From positions 124,001-188,000 of the forward strand of contig CADBYM010000001.1 of the NCBI GenBank assembly GCA_902798915.1: a DNA stretch of 64,000 nucleotides, read 5' to 3'. Position numbers and translations under genes: made by a program. Numbering within the stretch: position 1 is the stretch's first letter; the number at the start of each line of letters is the position of its first letter. The notes below the pieces were generated by a model. The model ran no database searches. It was not told where the DNA came from and saw only the letters and a list, made by a program, of their open reading frames with translations. This stretch comes from an uncultured Coriobacteriaceae bacterium. Lineage in GTDB: Bacteria; Actinomycetota; Coriobacteriia; Coriobacteriales; Atopobiaceae. Shown one piece after another: positions 52,782 to 60,871 of the stretch.

Positions 52782-52872
52782 CAGACAGCAATTTCCCGGA
52801 TATTTGCACCATTGCAGGTAAACACGCCTGTTTCGGAATGCGCCCCATTGACCTTAGAATTTGCTGTAGTTT

Positions 52873-52900
52873 GGTCACCCAGGGGCTACCCCGAGTGACC
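52873..52900 (-). terminator. Hairpin downstream of the permease-like gene
   Basis: GGTCAC...GTGACC with an inner GGGG/CCCC pair forms an imperfect stem about 20 bp after the stop of the minus-strand gene. There is no clear T-run. Confidence 0.4.
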
Positions 52901-52919
52901 GATGCCCAGTGACTGCCGA

Positions 52920-53765
52920 TTAGAAGATTATGTTGAGCAGCAGCGTGGCCACGACGATGCCCACGGCGGGCGGGTCGATGTGGGTCGAGCAGTCCTCGTT
53001 GAAGTACTTGGCGAACACCAGGTAGACGTGGTTGGAGATAAGGGCGAAGACGCAGGCGATGGGGATGTTGCCGCCGGTGAGGGTGAGGGCGGTCCCCACG
53101 ACGGCGGTTATCTGGTGCGTGGTGGGCACCTTCTGCCCGTCGCCCGCGTAGCCGAAGAACAGCAGCGCGGCAGAGATGGAGAAGCCCACGCCGTAGAAGT
53201 CGGGACCCGCCTCGCGCAGGATGAAGCCGAACACGGTGGCGACGGCCAGGCAGTTGACGGTCTGGAACACCCAGTACTGCCAACCCTGCTCACGATAATA
53301 GTCGGTCGCCTCAGGGGCCCACTTGCGACCGTTGCTCAGGGTGAGGCGCACAATGACGCCCAAGATGATGATGGCCGACGCGCCGGCGTCCGTGGGAAGG
53401 CCGATGAAGGTGAAGAGCGAGAACATGAGGTAGCCCAGGGCAGCAGCCGCGCCGCCCACGAGCATGATGCCGGTGTCGTGCAGGAAGATGAGCGAGCGCG
53501 TGATGTCCCATCCCCTGATTTTGTCTGGGTATTTGCGGGCGGCGACGGCAGTGGCGACGGCCGAGCCATTGAAGATAATGGCAGGCAGAAGCAGCATGTT
53601 GAGCACCGAATCGCCAAGGAGCGTCGGCTCCACCCCCGCGGCCTTGAGGGTGTACACGACGATGCCGGCGAACCCGGTGCAGATGAACGTCTGGATGCCA
53701 CCGAACATCGCGCCTAGGATTCCCACGCCAAAGGCAAATACCACGAGGAATGGGTCGAAGAACAT
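52920..53765 (-). CDS. Polytopic membrane protein of unknown function
   Basis: 281 residues with about eight to ten hydrophobic segments over the whole length, including GILGAMFGGIQTFICTGFAG, FNGSAVATAVAARKYPD, DTGIMLVGGAAAALGYLMF and SAALLFFGYAGDGQKVPTTH. Glycine-rich helices with single charged residues suggest a transporter, but I recognise no family. It is divergent from iorA, 169 bp apart, so it may move an aromatic acid or related compound; that is only a guess from position. The ATG at 53765 follows AGGAGG. Confidence 0.75.
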   Translation of the reverse strand: MFFDPFLVVFAFGVGILGAMFGGIQTFICTGFAGIVVYTLKAAGVEPTLLGDSVLNMLLLPAIIFNGSAVATAVAARKYPDKIRGWDITRSLIFLHDTGIMLVGGAAAALGYLMFSLFTFIGLPTDAGASAIIILGVIVRLTLSNGRKWAPEATDYYREQGWQYWVFQTVNCLAVATVFGFILREAGPDFYGVGFSISAALLFFGYAGDGQKVPTTHQITAVVGTALTLTGGNIPIACVFALISNHVYLVFAKYFNEDCSTHIDPPAVGIVVATLLLNIIF

Positions 53766-53879
53766 GCTAACCTCCTATGCATCATTTGGATAACGTGTTC
53801 AGTGTGCCAGACAATGATGGTACAGGCACCGCCATGTCCCGTGCTTTTCGTTAAATGGTTTCTATTGGGAGTAACCTCC

Positions 53880-53907
53880 TTCCATTTTCGTGCGAGTCGC
53901 GTATCAT
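53880..53907 (+). promoter_or_regulatory. Candidate promoter of iorAB
   Basis: TTCCAT (53880-53885), a 16-bp spacer and TATCAT (53902-53907) lie 27 bp before the iorA start. The -10 matches five of six positions; the -35 is weak. Confidence 0.35.
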
Positions 53908-53934
53908 AGGGCAACCATTTGGAGAGGAGAAAGC

Positions 53935-55707
53935 ATGGGCAAACAGCTCTTGTCGGGCAATGAGGCCATCGCGCAGGGTGCGTGGGAGGCCGGAGTCGAG
54001 GTGGGCACCGCATATCCGGGCACGCCCTCGACCGAGACGCTCGAGAACTTGGTAAAGAAGCCGGACGTCTATTGCGAATGGGCGCCCAACGAGAAGGTCG
54101 CGCTCGAGGTAGGCCTCGGTGCGTCGATCGGTGGTGTGCGCACGCTCGTCACCATGAAGCACGTGGGAGTCAACGTTGCTGCCGACCCGCTGCTCAGCTC
54201 GTCAAACACGGGTGTGGGTGCGGGTTTGGTGCTGCTGGCCGCCGACGATCCGTCGTGCTACAGCTCGCAGAACGAGCAGGACAGCCGACACTATGCGGCT
54301 TTCGCGCGCATTCCGTGCCTTGATCCGTCCGACTCTCAGGAGGCTTACGAGTTCGCGCAACGTGCCTTCGAGGTCTCTGAGGAATTCGATACGGTGTGCA
54401 TGCTGCACGAGACCATGCGCATCGCGCACACGCGCACCATGGTAGAGGTCGCGGGCACGCGTACGCAGAGGAGTCCGCTGCCCTACGAGTCGCGTCCCCA
54501 GAAGTTCGTGATGATGCCGGCCAATGCCGTGCGCCGCACGCTCGTCACCAACGAGCGCGAGGACGCACTGGTGGCATGGGCGGAGGAGTGTGACCTCAAC
54601 CGTGTGGAGCTGCGCGACCGCTCCGTGGGCATCGTGGTCTCTGGTGCGCTGTACGCCCATGTGCGCGAGGCCCTGCCCGACGCGTCCGTCCTCAAGTTGG
54701 GCGTCTCGTGGCCGCTGCCTCCGGCGAAGCTGGCTGAGTTTGCCGCAAAGGTCGAGAAGCTCTATGTGGTGGAGGAGGCCTGCACCTACTTCGAGACGCG
54801 CGTTCGCGCTCTGGACATCGAAGTCAGCGAACCTCCCGCAGGGCGTCTCCCGCGCTCGGGAGAGGTGACGAGTGCACACATCCGCGCCGCGTTCGGCGTT
54901 GCCGCTCCAGCCCACATCGATCCCGCTGAGGGCCTGCCCCCGCGTCCGCCCGCGTTCTGCGCGGGATGCCCGCACCGCCTGGTGTTCTGCGAGCTGCGTC
55001 GCCTCAAGGCAATCGTCATGGGCGACATCGGTTGCTATACGCTTGGCGCGGTAGCCCCGTACAGCGCGACGGACGCCGTCATCGACATGGGGGCGTCGCT
55101 CTCAATGGCGCACGGCATGGAGCTGGCGGGCGCAGCCGACCGGTCGAAGCGTCCCGTAGTGGGGGTCATCGGCGATTCGACGTTTGCGCACTCGGGCATC
55201 ACGAGCCTGTTGGGCACCGTCTATAACGGGGGTACCGGCACGCTCTGCATCCTCGACAACCGCACCACGGCGATGACGGGCACGCAGGGCAATCCCGTCA
55301 ACGGCGTCACGCTGACGGAGCAGGCGGCGCGCCTCAGCCCGCTTGACGTGCCCGCTGGCAAGCAGCTCGACCTTGTTGCGCTGTGCCGCGCCATGGGCAT
55401 TGAGGACGTGCGCCTCGTGGACGCCCAGGACCTCAAGGCCGTGCGCACGGCACTCAAGGAGGCGACCAAGGCGACGGAGAGGCTCTCGGTCATCGTGTTC
55501 AAGTCGCCGTGCCGCCTCGTGGATCGCACGCGCAAGCCCATGCCGACCATTCGCGACTGTCGTCGCTGTGGTACGTGCATTCGCATCGGCTGTCCGGCTC
55601 TTGGCAAGGACGAGACGGGACATCCCGTCATCGACCCCACGCAGTGCATCGGCTGTGGCCAGTGCGCCCAGTCCTGTCCGTTCGGTTGCATCATTGAGGA
55701 GGGCTAG
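53935..55707 (+). CDS. iorA: Indolepyruvate:ferredoxin oxidoreductase alpha subunit
   Basis: 590 residues. The enzyme converts aryl pyruvates from Trp, Phe and Tyr to aryl-acetyl-CoA and reduces ferredoxin. The N-terminal pyrimidine-binding domain starts LLSGNEAIAQGAWEAG, and the thiamine-diphosphate domain has GDIGCYTLG. The C-terminus carries two [4Fe-4S] clusters: RRCGTCIRIGCP and CIGCGQCAQSCPFGC. The ATG at 53935 follows GGAGAGGAG. The beta subunit starts 2 bp after the stop. Confidence 0.96.
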   Translation: MGKQLLSGNEAIAQGAWEAGVEVGTAYPGTPSTETLENLVKKPDVYCEWAPNEKVALEVGLGASIGGVRTLVTMKHVGVNVAADPLLSSSNTGVGAGLVLLAADDPSCYSSQNEQDSRHYAAFARIPCLDPSDSQEAYEFAQRAFEVSEEFDTVCMLHETMRIAHTRTMVEVAGTRTQRSPLPYESRPQKFVMMPANAVRRTLVTNEREDALVAWAEECDLNRVELRDRSVGIVVSGALYAHVREALPDASVLKLGVSWPLPPAKLAEFAAKVEKLYVVEEACTYFETRVRALDIEVSEPPAGRLPRSGEVTSAHIRAAFGVAAPAHIDPAEGLPPRPPAFCAGCPHRLVFCELRRLKAIVMGDIGCYTLGAVAPYSATDAVIDMGASLSMAHGMELAGAADRSKRPVVGVIGDSTFAHSGITSLLGTVYNGGTGTLCILDNRTTAMTGTQGNPVNGVTLTEQAARLSPLDVPAGKQLDLVALCRAMGIEDVRLVDAQDLKAVRTALKEATKATERLSVIVFKSPCRLVDRTRKPMPTIRDCRRCGTCIRIGCPALGKDETGHPVIDPTQCIGCGQCAQSCPFGCIIEEG

Positions 55708-55709
55708 CC

Positions 55710-56342
55710 ATGCCGCATGACACTTCCGCCGTCGCCGACGTCAACGTTACCGGCGAGCGCATTCAACTCGACCGTACCCTCACCATCCTGCTTGTGGGCG
55801 TTGGTGGTCAGGGAACAATCCTTGCGGGAAACATCTGTGCCATGTGCGCCGCCGAGGCGGGACTCGACGTGAAGGTCTCCGAGATTCACGGCATGAGTCA
55901 GCGTGGCGGGTCCGTATCGACCGTCATCCGGGTGGGCAACAAGGTGGAGTCCATGGTGTGCGACCCGGGCTGTGCCGATGTTGTGGTCGCCTTCGAGGCG
56001 GTCGAGGCCTTGCGTGCGCAGCACTTCCTGCGTGAGGGCGGCTCGATGTTCGTGAACGACGAGCAGATCGTGCCCGTCTCGGTGAGCATCGGCAACGCCA
56101 CGATGCCTGCCGACGCACGCGAGAGGCTCGAGGGCATTGGTGCGCATCTCATCCCGGCTGGCCAGATTGCCCGCGACGCGGGGAGTCCTCGCTCTACGAA
56201 CGTGGTTCTCGTGGGCGCGATGTCCACCGCACTGCCTTTCGCGCGTGAGGTGTGGGAAGATGCCATTGCCAAGCGCGTTCCCGCCAAGACCATCGAAGCC
56301 AACCTCGAAGCGTTTTCCCGCGGTCGTGCAGCTGTTGCCTAA
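55710..56342 (+). CDS. iorB: Indolepyruvate:ferredoxin oxidoreductase beta subunit
   Basis: 210 residues, the pyruvate-ferredoxin oxidoreductase gamma-type domain. Hallmarks are ILLVGVGGQGTILAGNI and HGMSQRGGSVSTVIRVG. It completes the IorA-IorB heterodimer and follows iorA after 2 bp, with GAGGAGG in the end of iorA as ribosome binding site. A strong terminator follows. A phenylacetate-CoA ligase partner is not in the window. Confidence 0.95.
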   Translation: MPHDTSAVADVNVTGERIQLDRTLTILLVGVGGQGTILAGNICAMCAAEAGLDVKVSEIHGMSQRGGSVSTVIRVGNKVESMVCDPGCADVVVAFEAVEALRAQHFLREGGSMFVNDEQIVPVSVSIGNATMPADARERLEGIGAHLIPAGQIARDAGSPRSTNVVLVGAMSTALPFAREVWEDAIAKRVPAKTIEANLEAFSRGRAAVA

Positions 56343-56395
56343 CGGCTTGAGTGAAGCCGGGACGGTTGCCGCAAGGGGGCCGTCTCTCAAGGCAC

Positions 56396-56434
56396 AAAAG
56401 GCCACGGAGGGGACCATCCCCTTCGTGGCCTTTT
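56396..56434 (+). terminator. Intrinsic terminator of the iorAB operon
   Basis: AAAAGGCCACG (56396-56406) pairs with CGTGGCCTTTT (56424-56434), with a further AGGGG/CCCCT pair inside. The stem ends in TTTT. Confidence 0.72.
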
Positions 56435-56478
56435 GGTCGTTTGTGTGCCGAATGTGGGTTATTTTTCATCGACGCAAG

Positions 56479-56538
56479 AAATCTAACACAATCTGACTTA
56501 GATTATGTATACAATCTCACGGCAGGGGAATACTTCTC
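56479..56538 (+). promoter_or_regulatory. Composite heat-shock element upstream of dnaK
   Basis: AAATCTA (56479-56485), 13 bp, TAGATTA (56499-56505), then TATACA (56508-56513), then GGGGAATACTTCTC (56525-56538). The same ordered parts occur before clpB at 60777-60838. The inverted repeat overlaps the probable -35 region, suiting a repressor such as HspR. It is unlike the published HAIR consensus (CTTGAGT-N7-ACTCAAG) except for a loose CTTAGA/CTTGAG similarity. Confidence 0.65.
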
Positions 56539-56587
56539 ATCGTAAAGAACCTACGTGCCTCACGTAAGAGACGAAAGGACTCACATT

Positions 56588-58477
56588 ATGGCAAAGATTC
56601 TTGGTATTGACCTTGGAACCACCAACTCGGCCATGGCAGTGCTCGAGGGCGGCGAGCCCACGATCATCGTCAATGCCGAGGGTGACCGCACCACCCCGTC
56701 CGTCGTCGGATTCCGCTCTGACGGCGACCGCATCGTGGGCAAGGCTGCAAAGAACCAGGCAGTGACCAATCCCACCAACACCGTCTTCTCCATCAAGCGC
56801 TTCATGGGCCGCCGTTACGATGAGGTCAGCTCCGAGCTCAAGACCGTGCCGTATAAGGTCAAGTCCGGCACCGGCAGCCGTGCCGTGGTGGAAATCAGCG
56901 GTGAGGACTTCACTCCCGAGCAGATCAGCGCCATGATTCTCTCCAAGATGAAGGCCGACGCCGAGAAGTACCTGGGCGAGAAGGTCACCGACGCCGTCAT
57001 CACCGTGCCGGCTTACTTCAACGATGCTCAGCGCCAGGCCACCAAGGACGCGGGCAAGATTGCCGGCCTCAACGTACAGCGCATCGTTAACGAGCCCACG
57101 GCTGCGGCACTGGCCTATGGCCTGGACAAGAAGGACATCGACCAGAAGGTCTTGGTCTTCGACCTTGGCGGTGGCACCTTCGACGTCTCGCTGCTCGACC
57201 TCGCCGACGGTGTCGTGGAGGTTCTTGCCACCAACGGCGACAACCACCTCGGTGGAGACGACTGGGACCAGAAGGTCATCGACTGGCTGGCCGACAAGTT
57301 CCAGGCCGACAACGGCATCGACCTGCGCAAGGACCCCATGGCCCTGCAACGCCTCAAGGAGGCTGCGGAGAACGCGAAGAAGGAGCTCTCCAGCGCTCAG
57401 CAGGCTCAGGTCAACCTGCCCTTCATCACCGCTGACGCGACCGGTCCAAAGCACCTTGACTACACGCTGACGCGCGCCGAGTTCGAGCGCATTACGCGTG
57501 ACCTGCTCGACCGCTGCAAGGGTCCTGTTACCAAGGCCCTCCATGACGCTGGCGTCTCCATCTCCGAAGTCAACGAGGTCATTCTCGTGGGTGGCTCCAG
57601 CCGTATGCCCGCCGTACAGAACCTCGTGAAGCAGATTACCGGCAAGCAGCCCAACATGTCCGTGAACCCGGACGAAGTCGTGGCCGACGGCGCTGCGGTG
57701 CAGGGTGGCGTGCTCACGGGCGACGTTGAGGGCATCCTGCTGCTTGACGTTACCCCGCTGTCGCTCGGCGTCGAGACGATGGGCGGCATCATGACCAAGA
57801 TGATCGACCGCAACACCACCATCCCCACGTCCAAGACCGAGGTGTACTCCACCGCTGCCGACAACCAGACCTCCGTCGAGATTAACGTGCTCCAGGGCGA
57901 GCGCGAGATGGCTCGCGACAACAAGAGCTTGGGCAAGTTCAACCTTACCGGCATCCCTGCGGCTCGTCGTGGCGTGCCCCAGATCGAGGTGACGTTCGAC
58001 ATCGACGCCAACGGCATCGTCAAGGTTACCGCGCGCGACAAGGGCACGGGCAAGCAGCAGCAGATCACCATCTCCGGATCCACGGCGCTTTCTGACGAGG
58101 AAGTCGATCGCATGGTGCGTGACGCCGAGTCCCACGCCGAGGAGGACAAGGCAAAGAAGGACGAGATTGAGGTTCGCAACCAGACCGACAGCTTGGCTTA
58201 CAGCACCGAGCAGACTCTCAACGAGTTGGGCGACAAGGTGCCTGCGGCCACCAAGTCTGAGGTCGAGTCTGCCTTGGCAGACGCCAAGAAGGCCCTCGAG
58301 GGTAGTGACGTAGAGGCCATCAAGGCCGCGAGCGAGCGTCTGCAACAGGCTGGCTACAAGCTTGCCGAGATTGTGTACTCCGACCAGCAGGCGGCGACCT
58401 CTGGCCAGGGCGGCGTAAACGCCCAGCCCGGTGGCGACGACGTGGTGGACGCCGACTACGAGGTAGTGGACGAGTAG
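56588..58477 (+). CDS. dnaK: Chaperone DnaK (Hsp70)
   Basis: 629 residues. The ATPase domain starts [21 protein letters not shown] and includes the phosphate-2 loop [10 protein letters not shown] and the adenosine motif [11 protein letters not shown]. The linker [11 protein letters not shown], a substrate-binding domain and a Gly/Asp-rich end with DADYEVVDE follow. The ATG at 56588 has GAAAGGA upstream. It leads the cluster dnaK-grpE-dnaJ-hspR and carries the composite element shared with clpB. A long opposite-strand frame across dnaK is a codon-bias artefact. Confidence 0.98.
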   Translation: MAKILGIDLGTTNSAMAVLEGGEPTIIVNAEGDRTTPSVVGFRSDGDRIVGKAAKNQAVTNPTNTVFSIKRFMGRRYDEVSSELKTVPYKVKSGTGSRAVVEISGEDFTPEQISAMILSKMKADAEKYLGEKVTDAVITVPAYFNDAQRQATKDAGKIAGLNVQRIVNEPTAAALAYGLDKKDIDQKVLVFDLGGGTFDVSLLDLADGVVEVLATNGDNHLGGDDWDQKVIDWLADKFQADNGIDLRKDPMALQRLKEAAENAKKELSSAQQAQVNLPFITADATGPKHLDYTLTRAEFERITRDLLDRCKGPVTKALHDAGVSISEVNEVILVGGSSRMPAVQNLVKQITGKQPNMSVNPDEVVADGAAVQGGVLTGDVEGILLLDVTPLSLGVETMGGIMTKMIDRNTTIPTSKTEVYSTAADNQTSVEINVLQGEREMARDNKSLGKFNLTGIPAARRGVPQIEVTFDIDANGIVKVTARDKGTGKQQQITISGSTALSDEEVDRMVRDAESHAEEDKAKKDEIEVRNQTDSLAYSTEQTLNELGDKVPAATKSEVESALADAKKALEGSDVEAIKAASERLQQAGYKLAEIVYSDQQAATSGQGGVNAQPGGDDVVDADYEVVDE

Positions 58478-58487
58478 GCGACCAACG

Positions 58488-59234
58488 ATGTCCGGATTCG
58501 AAGAGATTCGCAACAACGACGAGAAGGGTGAGGGCGACATGAAGGTACCGATTGACGATACGTCGTCCGAGCCCGAGTTCGACGAGGAGGCCATGGTCGA
58601 GGCCGCGATTCGTGCGGGTGAGCAGGCTGCCGAGGAGGAGCTTGCCGCGCAGGGAGACGAGGAGCTCAACAAGACCAAGGCCGAGCGTGACGAGCTGTAC
58701 GAGCGCCTGGACGAGGCGACCACGCAGGTAGACGCTGCCAAGAAGGAAGCCCAGGATGCGGTTGACCGTCTGGCACGTCTGCAGGCAGACTGGGAGAACT
58801 TCCGTCGTCGCATGGCGCAGGAGCGCGAGGTCGAGCGCCAGCGTGCGGCAGAGAGGCTCGTCATGGGCCTGCTGCCCGTGCTCGACGACATGGAGCGTGC
58901 GGTCGACCATGCCCGCCAGACGGGGACCGACTCCGAGCAGTTCAGCCAGTTCGTGGACGGCGTGAGCCAGGTGCACGACAAGATGGTTGGCGTGCTTGCC
59001 AAGGATGGCGTCGAGGTCATCGATCCGGCGGGGGAGCCGTTCGAGCCGTTGTCGCACCAGGCGGTCGGGCGTGAGGAGAATCCCGACGCCTACGACGAGA
59101 CGGTCGCTCAGGTCTACCAGCGCGGATACCGTATGGCCGGCAAGGTCATTCGCCCCGCCATGGTCACCGTCACCTTCGGAGGACCGAAGCGTCCTGTGGA
59201 GGCTGGTGACGAGGAGAGTGCTCAGGACGCCTAA
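58488..59234 (+). CDS. grpE: Nucleotide exchange factor GrpE
   Basis: 248 residues. An acidic N-terminus of about 60 residues precedes the long coiled coil (about 65-125) and the C-terminal beta domain. Family motifs are RLQADWENFRRR, LPVLDDMERA and VAQVYQRGYRMAGKVIRPA. It releases ADP from DnaK. The ATG at 58488 has only a weak site; an ATG at 58539, after GAGGGCGAC, would remove 17 residues. It starts 10 bp after dnaK. Confidence 0.95.
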   Translation: MSGFEEIRNNDEKGEGDMKVPIDDTSSEPEFDEEAMVEAAIRAGEQAAEEELAAQGDEELNKTKAERDELYERLDEATTQVDAAKKEAQDAVDRLARLQADWENFRRRMAQEREVERQRAAERLVMGLLPVLDDMERAVDHARQTGTDSEQFSQFVDGVSQVHDKMVGVLAKDGVEVIDPAGEPFEPLSHQAVGREENPDAYDETVAQVYQRGYRMAGKVIRPAMVTVTFGGPKRPVEAGDEESAQDA

Positions 59235-59261
59235 GGGTTGAGGCGCGAAGGTTGTCCGAAG

Positions 59262-59300
59262 GCAAGGGGGACATACCTCGCAGAGGTGTGTCCCCCTTGC
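59262..59300 (+). other. Strong hairpin in the grpE-dnaJ gap
   Basis: Arms 59262-59279 and 59283-59300 pair over 18 bp with one T-G position and a 3-nt loop. There is no T-run, so it may act as an mRNA stability or processing element or a partial terminator within the chaperone operon. Confidence 0.6.
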
Positions 59301-59339
59301 GCAAGGTAGGGTCAGAAGGTAGAAGGGGGCGAAGCCACA

Positions 59340-60299
59340 ATGCCAGGAAAGAACTATTACGACGTGTTGGGGGTTAAGCGCGACGCCACCCAAGATGAGA
59401 TAAAGAAGGCATTCCGCAAGCTTGCCGCGCAGTATCACCCCGATGCCGGTGGTGACGAGGCGAAGTTCAAGGAAGTCAGCGAGGCCTACACGACGCTCTC
59501 CGACGAGAAGAAGAAGCGCGAGTACGACCAGATGCTGTTGTTCGGCGGCATACCGGGAGCTGACTTCGGAGGCTCGGGCGGCCGTGGCCGCTATGCCACC
59601 AACGTTGACTTCTCGCAGTTCTCCGACATCTTTGGAGGAGCCTCAGGCGGTGACAATCCGTTCGGCGATGTCTTCTCGTCCATCTTTGGCGGCGGGGCAG
59701 CGGGTGCCCAGCAAACGCGTCCGACGAGGGGAAGCGACCTCAACACCACCATCGAGCTGCCGTTCTTCGACGCGTTCAACGGTGCGACGCGCAAGGTGAC
59801 GTATCGCATTCCGTCGACGGGCGAAAGCCAGTCCATCACCGTCAAGATTCCGGCGGGTGCCGTGGACGGTGGCAAGTTGCGGCATCGCGGATATGGTGAG
59901 TACGGCACCAACGGGGGCGAGCGTGGCGATTTGGTGGTCACCACGAAGGTGCTCGACGACGAGGTGTTCAAGCGTGATGGCGCTGACGTGTGCATGGAGC
60001 TTCCCATCTCCATGTACGATGCTGCGCTGGGAGCCTCCATTGATATTCCGACGCCCAAGGGCAAGAAGCTTCGACTGAAGGTTCCTGCCGGCACGCAGAA
60101 CGGGAAGCGGTTCCGCTTCCGGGGCGAGGGCGCCCCGGACGTGCGCAAGCGTTCCGAGACCGGTGCCCTGTACGTCACGATCAACGTGCAGGTGCCCACA
60201 AACCTCTCTGCCGATGAGGCAGCGACGCTTGAGCGCCTGCGCTCGGCCGATAGGCGTACCTACGGGTACCGAGGGGACGTGAGCGGCAATGCCCGGTAA
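59340..60299 (+). CDS. dnaJ: DnaJ-family co-chaperone lacking the zinc finger (CbpA type)
   Basis: 319 residues. The J domain (1-70) has the HPD motif in [10 protein letters not shown], followed by a Gly/Phe-rich region (about 75-125) and two beta-sandwich substrate domains. The four CxxCxGxG zinc repeats of true DnaJ are absent, so this is a type B (CbpA-like) Hsp40. Its place in the dnaK operon makes it the main DnaK partner of this locus. The ATG at 59340 has AGAAGGGGG upstream. The last 11 bp overlap hspR. Confidence 0.93.
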   Translation: MPGKNYYDVLGVKRDATQDEIKKAFRKLAAQYHPDAGGDEAKFKEVSEAYTTLSDEKKKREYDQMLLFGGIPGADFGGSGGRGRYATNVDFSQFSDIFGGASGGDNPFGDVFSSIFGGGAAGAQQTRPTRGSDLNTTIELPFFDAFNGATRKVTYRIPSTGESQSITVKIPAGAVDGGKLRHRGYGEYGTNGGERGDLVVTTKVLDDEVFKRDGADVCMELPISMYDAALGASIDIPTPKGKKLRLKVPAGTQNGKRFRFRGEGAPDVRKRSETGALYVTINVQVPTNLSADEAATLERLRSADRRTYGYRGDVSGNAR

Positions 60300-60708
60300 C
60301 GATGCTGAGGTTCGCAACAAGCCGCTGTACATGATCAGCGTTGCCGCCGAGCTGACGGGCATGCATCCGCAGACGCTGCGTGTCTACGAGCAGAAGGGCC
60401 TCGTGAACCCGGGGAGGTCGCGTGGCAACACGCGCCTCTACTCACAGGCGGACATCGAGCGCCTCAACCTCATCAGCAAGCTCACCGACGAGGGCATCAA
60501 CTTGGCTGGTGTGGTGCGCATCCTCGACATGCGGGAGCGTCAGATGGAGTACGAGAGCCTCGTGGATGAGCTGCGTGCTCGCGTGCGCGAGCTCGAGGAT
60601 GAGGTGCACGAGTATCGCATGCGCGAGCGGATCACGGCACTTGCGCGCTACGATGGCGCGGGACCCGAGCAGGTGCTGCGCGGGCTTCTTGCCAAGGCGG
60701 CAGAGTAA
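60289..60708 (+). CDS. hspR: Heat-shock repressor HspR (MerR family)
   Basis: 139 residues. The winged helix-turn-helix reads [28 protein letters not shown] and [15 protein letters not shown], a close match to HspR. A coiled coil (about 85-110) and a short tail follow. In actinobacteria HspR represses the dnaK operon and clpB together with DnaK as co-repressor. The ATG at 60289 overlaps the end of dnaJ, so the two are coupled. The candidate binding sites are at 56479 and 60777. Confidence 0.95.
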   Translation: MPGNDAEVRNKPLYMISVAAELTGMHPQTLRVYEQKGLVNPGRSRGNTRLYSQADIERLNLISKLTDEGINLAGVVRILDMRERQMEYESLVDELRARVRELEDEVHEYRMRERITALARYDGAGPEQVLRGLLAKAAE

Positions 60709-60723
60709 ACACGTGAATGGGGC

Positions 60724-60752
60724 GGGCCAAAGGCTTCAGGTGTCTTTGGCCC
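60724..60752 (+). terminator. Terminator after hspR
   Basis: GGGCCAAAG and CTTTGGCCC form a perfect 9-bp stem with an 11-nt loop, followed by GTCTTCC. Confidence 0.6.
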
Positions 60753-60776
60753 GTCTTCCCATCTGGCGATGACGCC

Positions 60777-60838
60777 AAATCTACTATATGAAGACTTAGA
60801 TTTTCGTATATGCATTCACTTAATGGGGAATACTTCTC
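60777..60838 (+). promoter_or_regulatory. Composite heat-shock element upstream of clpB
   Basis: AAATCTA (60777-60783), 13 bp, TAGATTT (60797-60803), then TATATG (60807-60812), then GGGGAATACTTCTC (60825-60838). Order and inverted-repeat spacing are the same as before dnaK; the 14-bp last part is identical. Confidence 0.65.
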
Positions 60839-60871
60839 GTGGAAAACAGACGTGAACAGGAGGTACTACCT

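Noticed and set aside
56537..59020. 827-codon open frame on the minus strand across dnaK and grpE
   Set aside because: It is antisense to well-supported dnaK. Long opposite-strand frames are usual in GC-rich dnaK genes, and the translation is a low-complexity Leu/Gly/Val/His mix with no ribosome binding site.
59340..60299. Frameshifted or truncated DnaJ
   Set aside because: The zinc-finger domain is absent but the frame is continuous and all remaining domains are intact, so it is a natural CbpA-type protein, not a broken gene.
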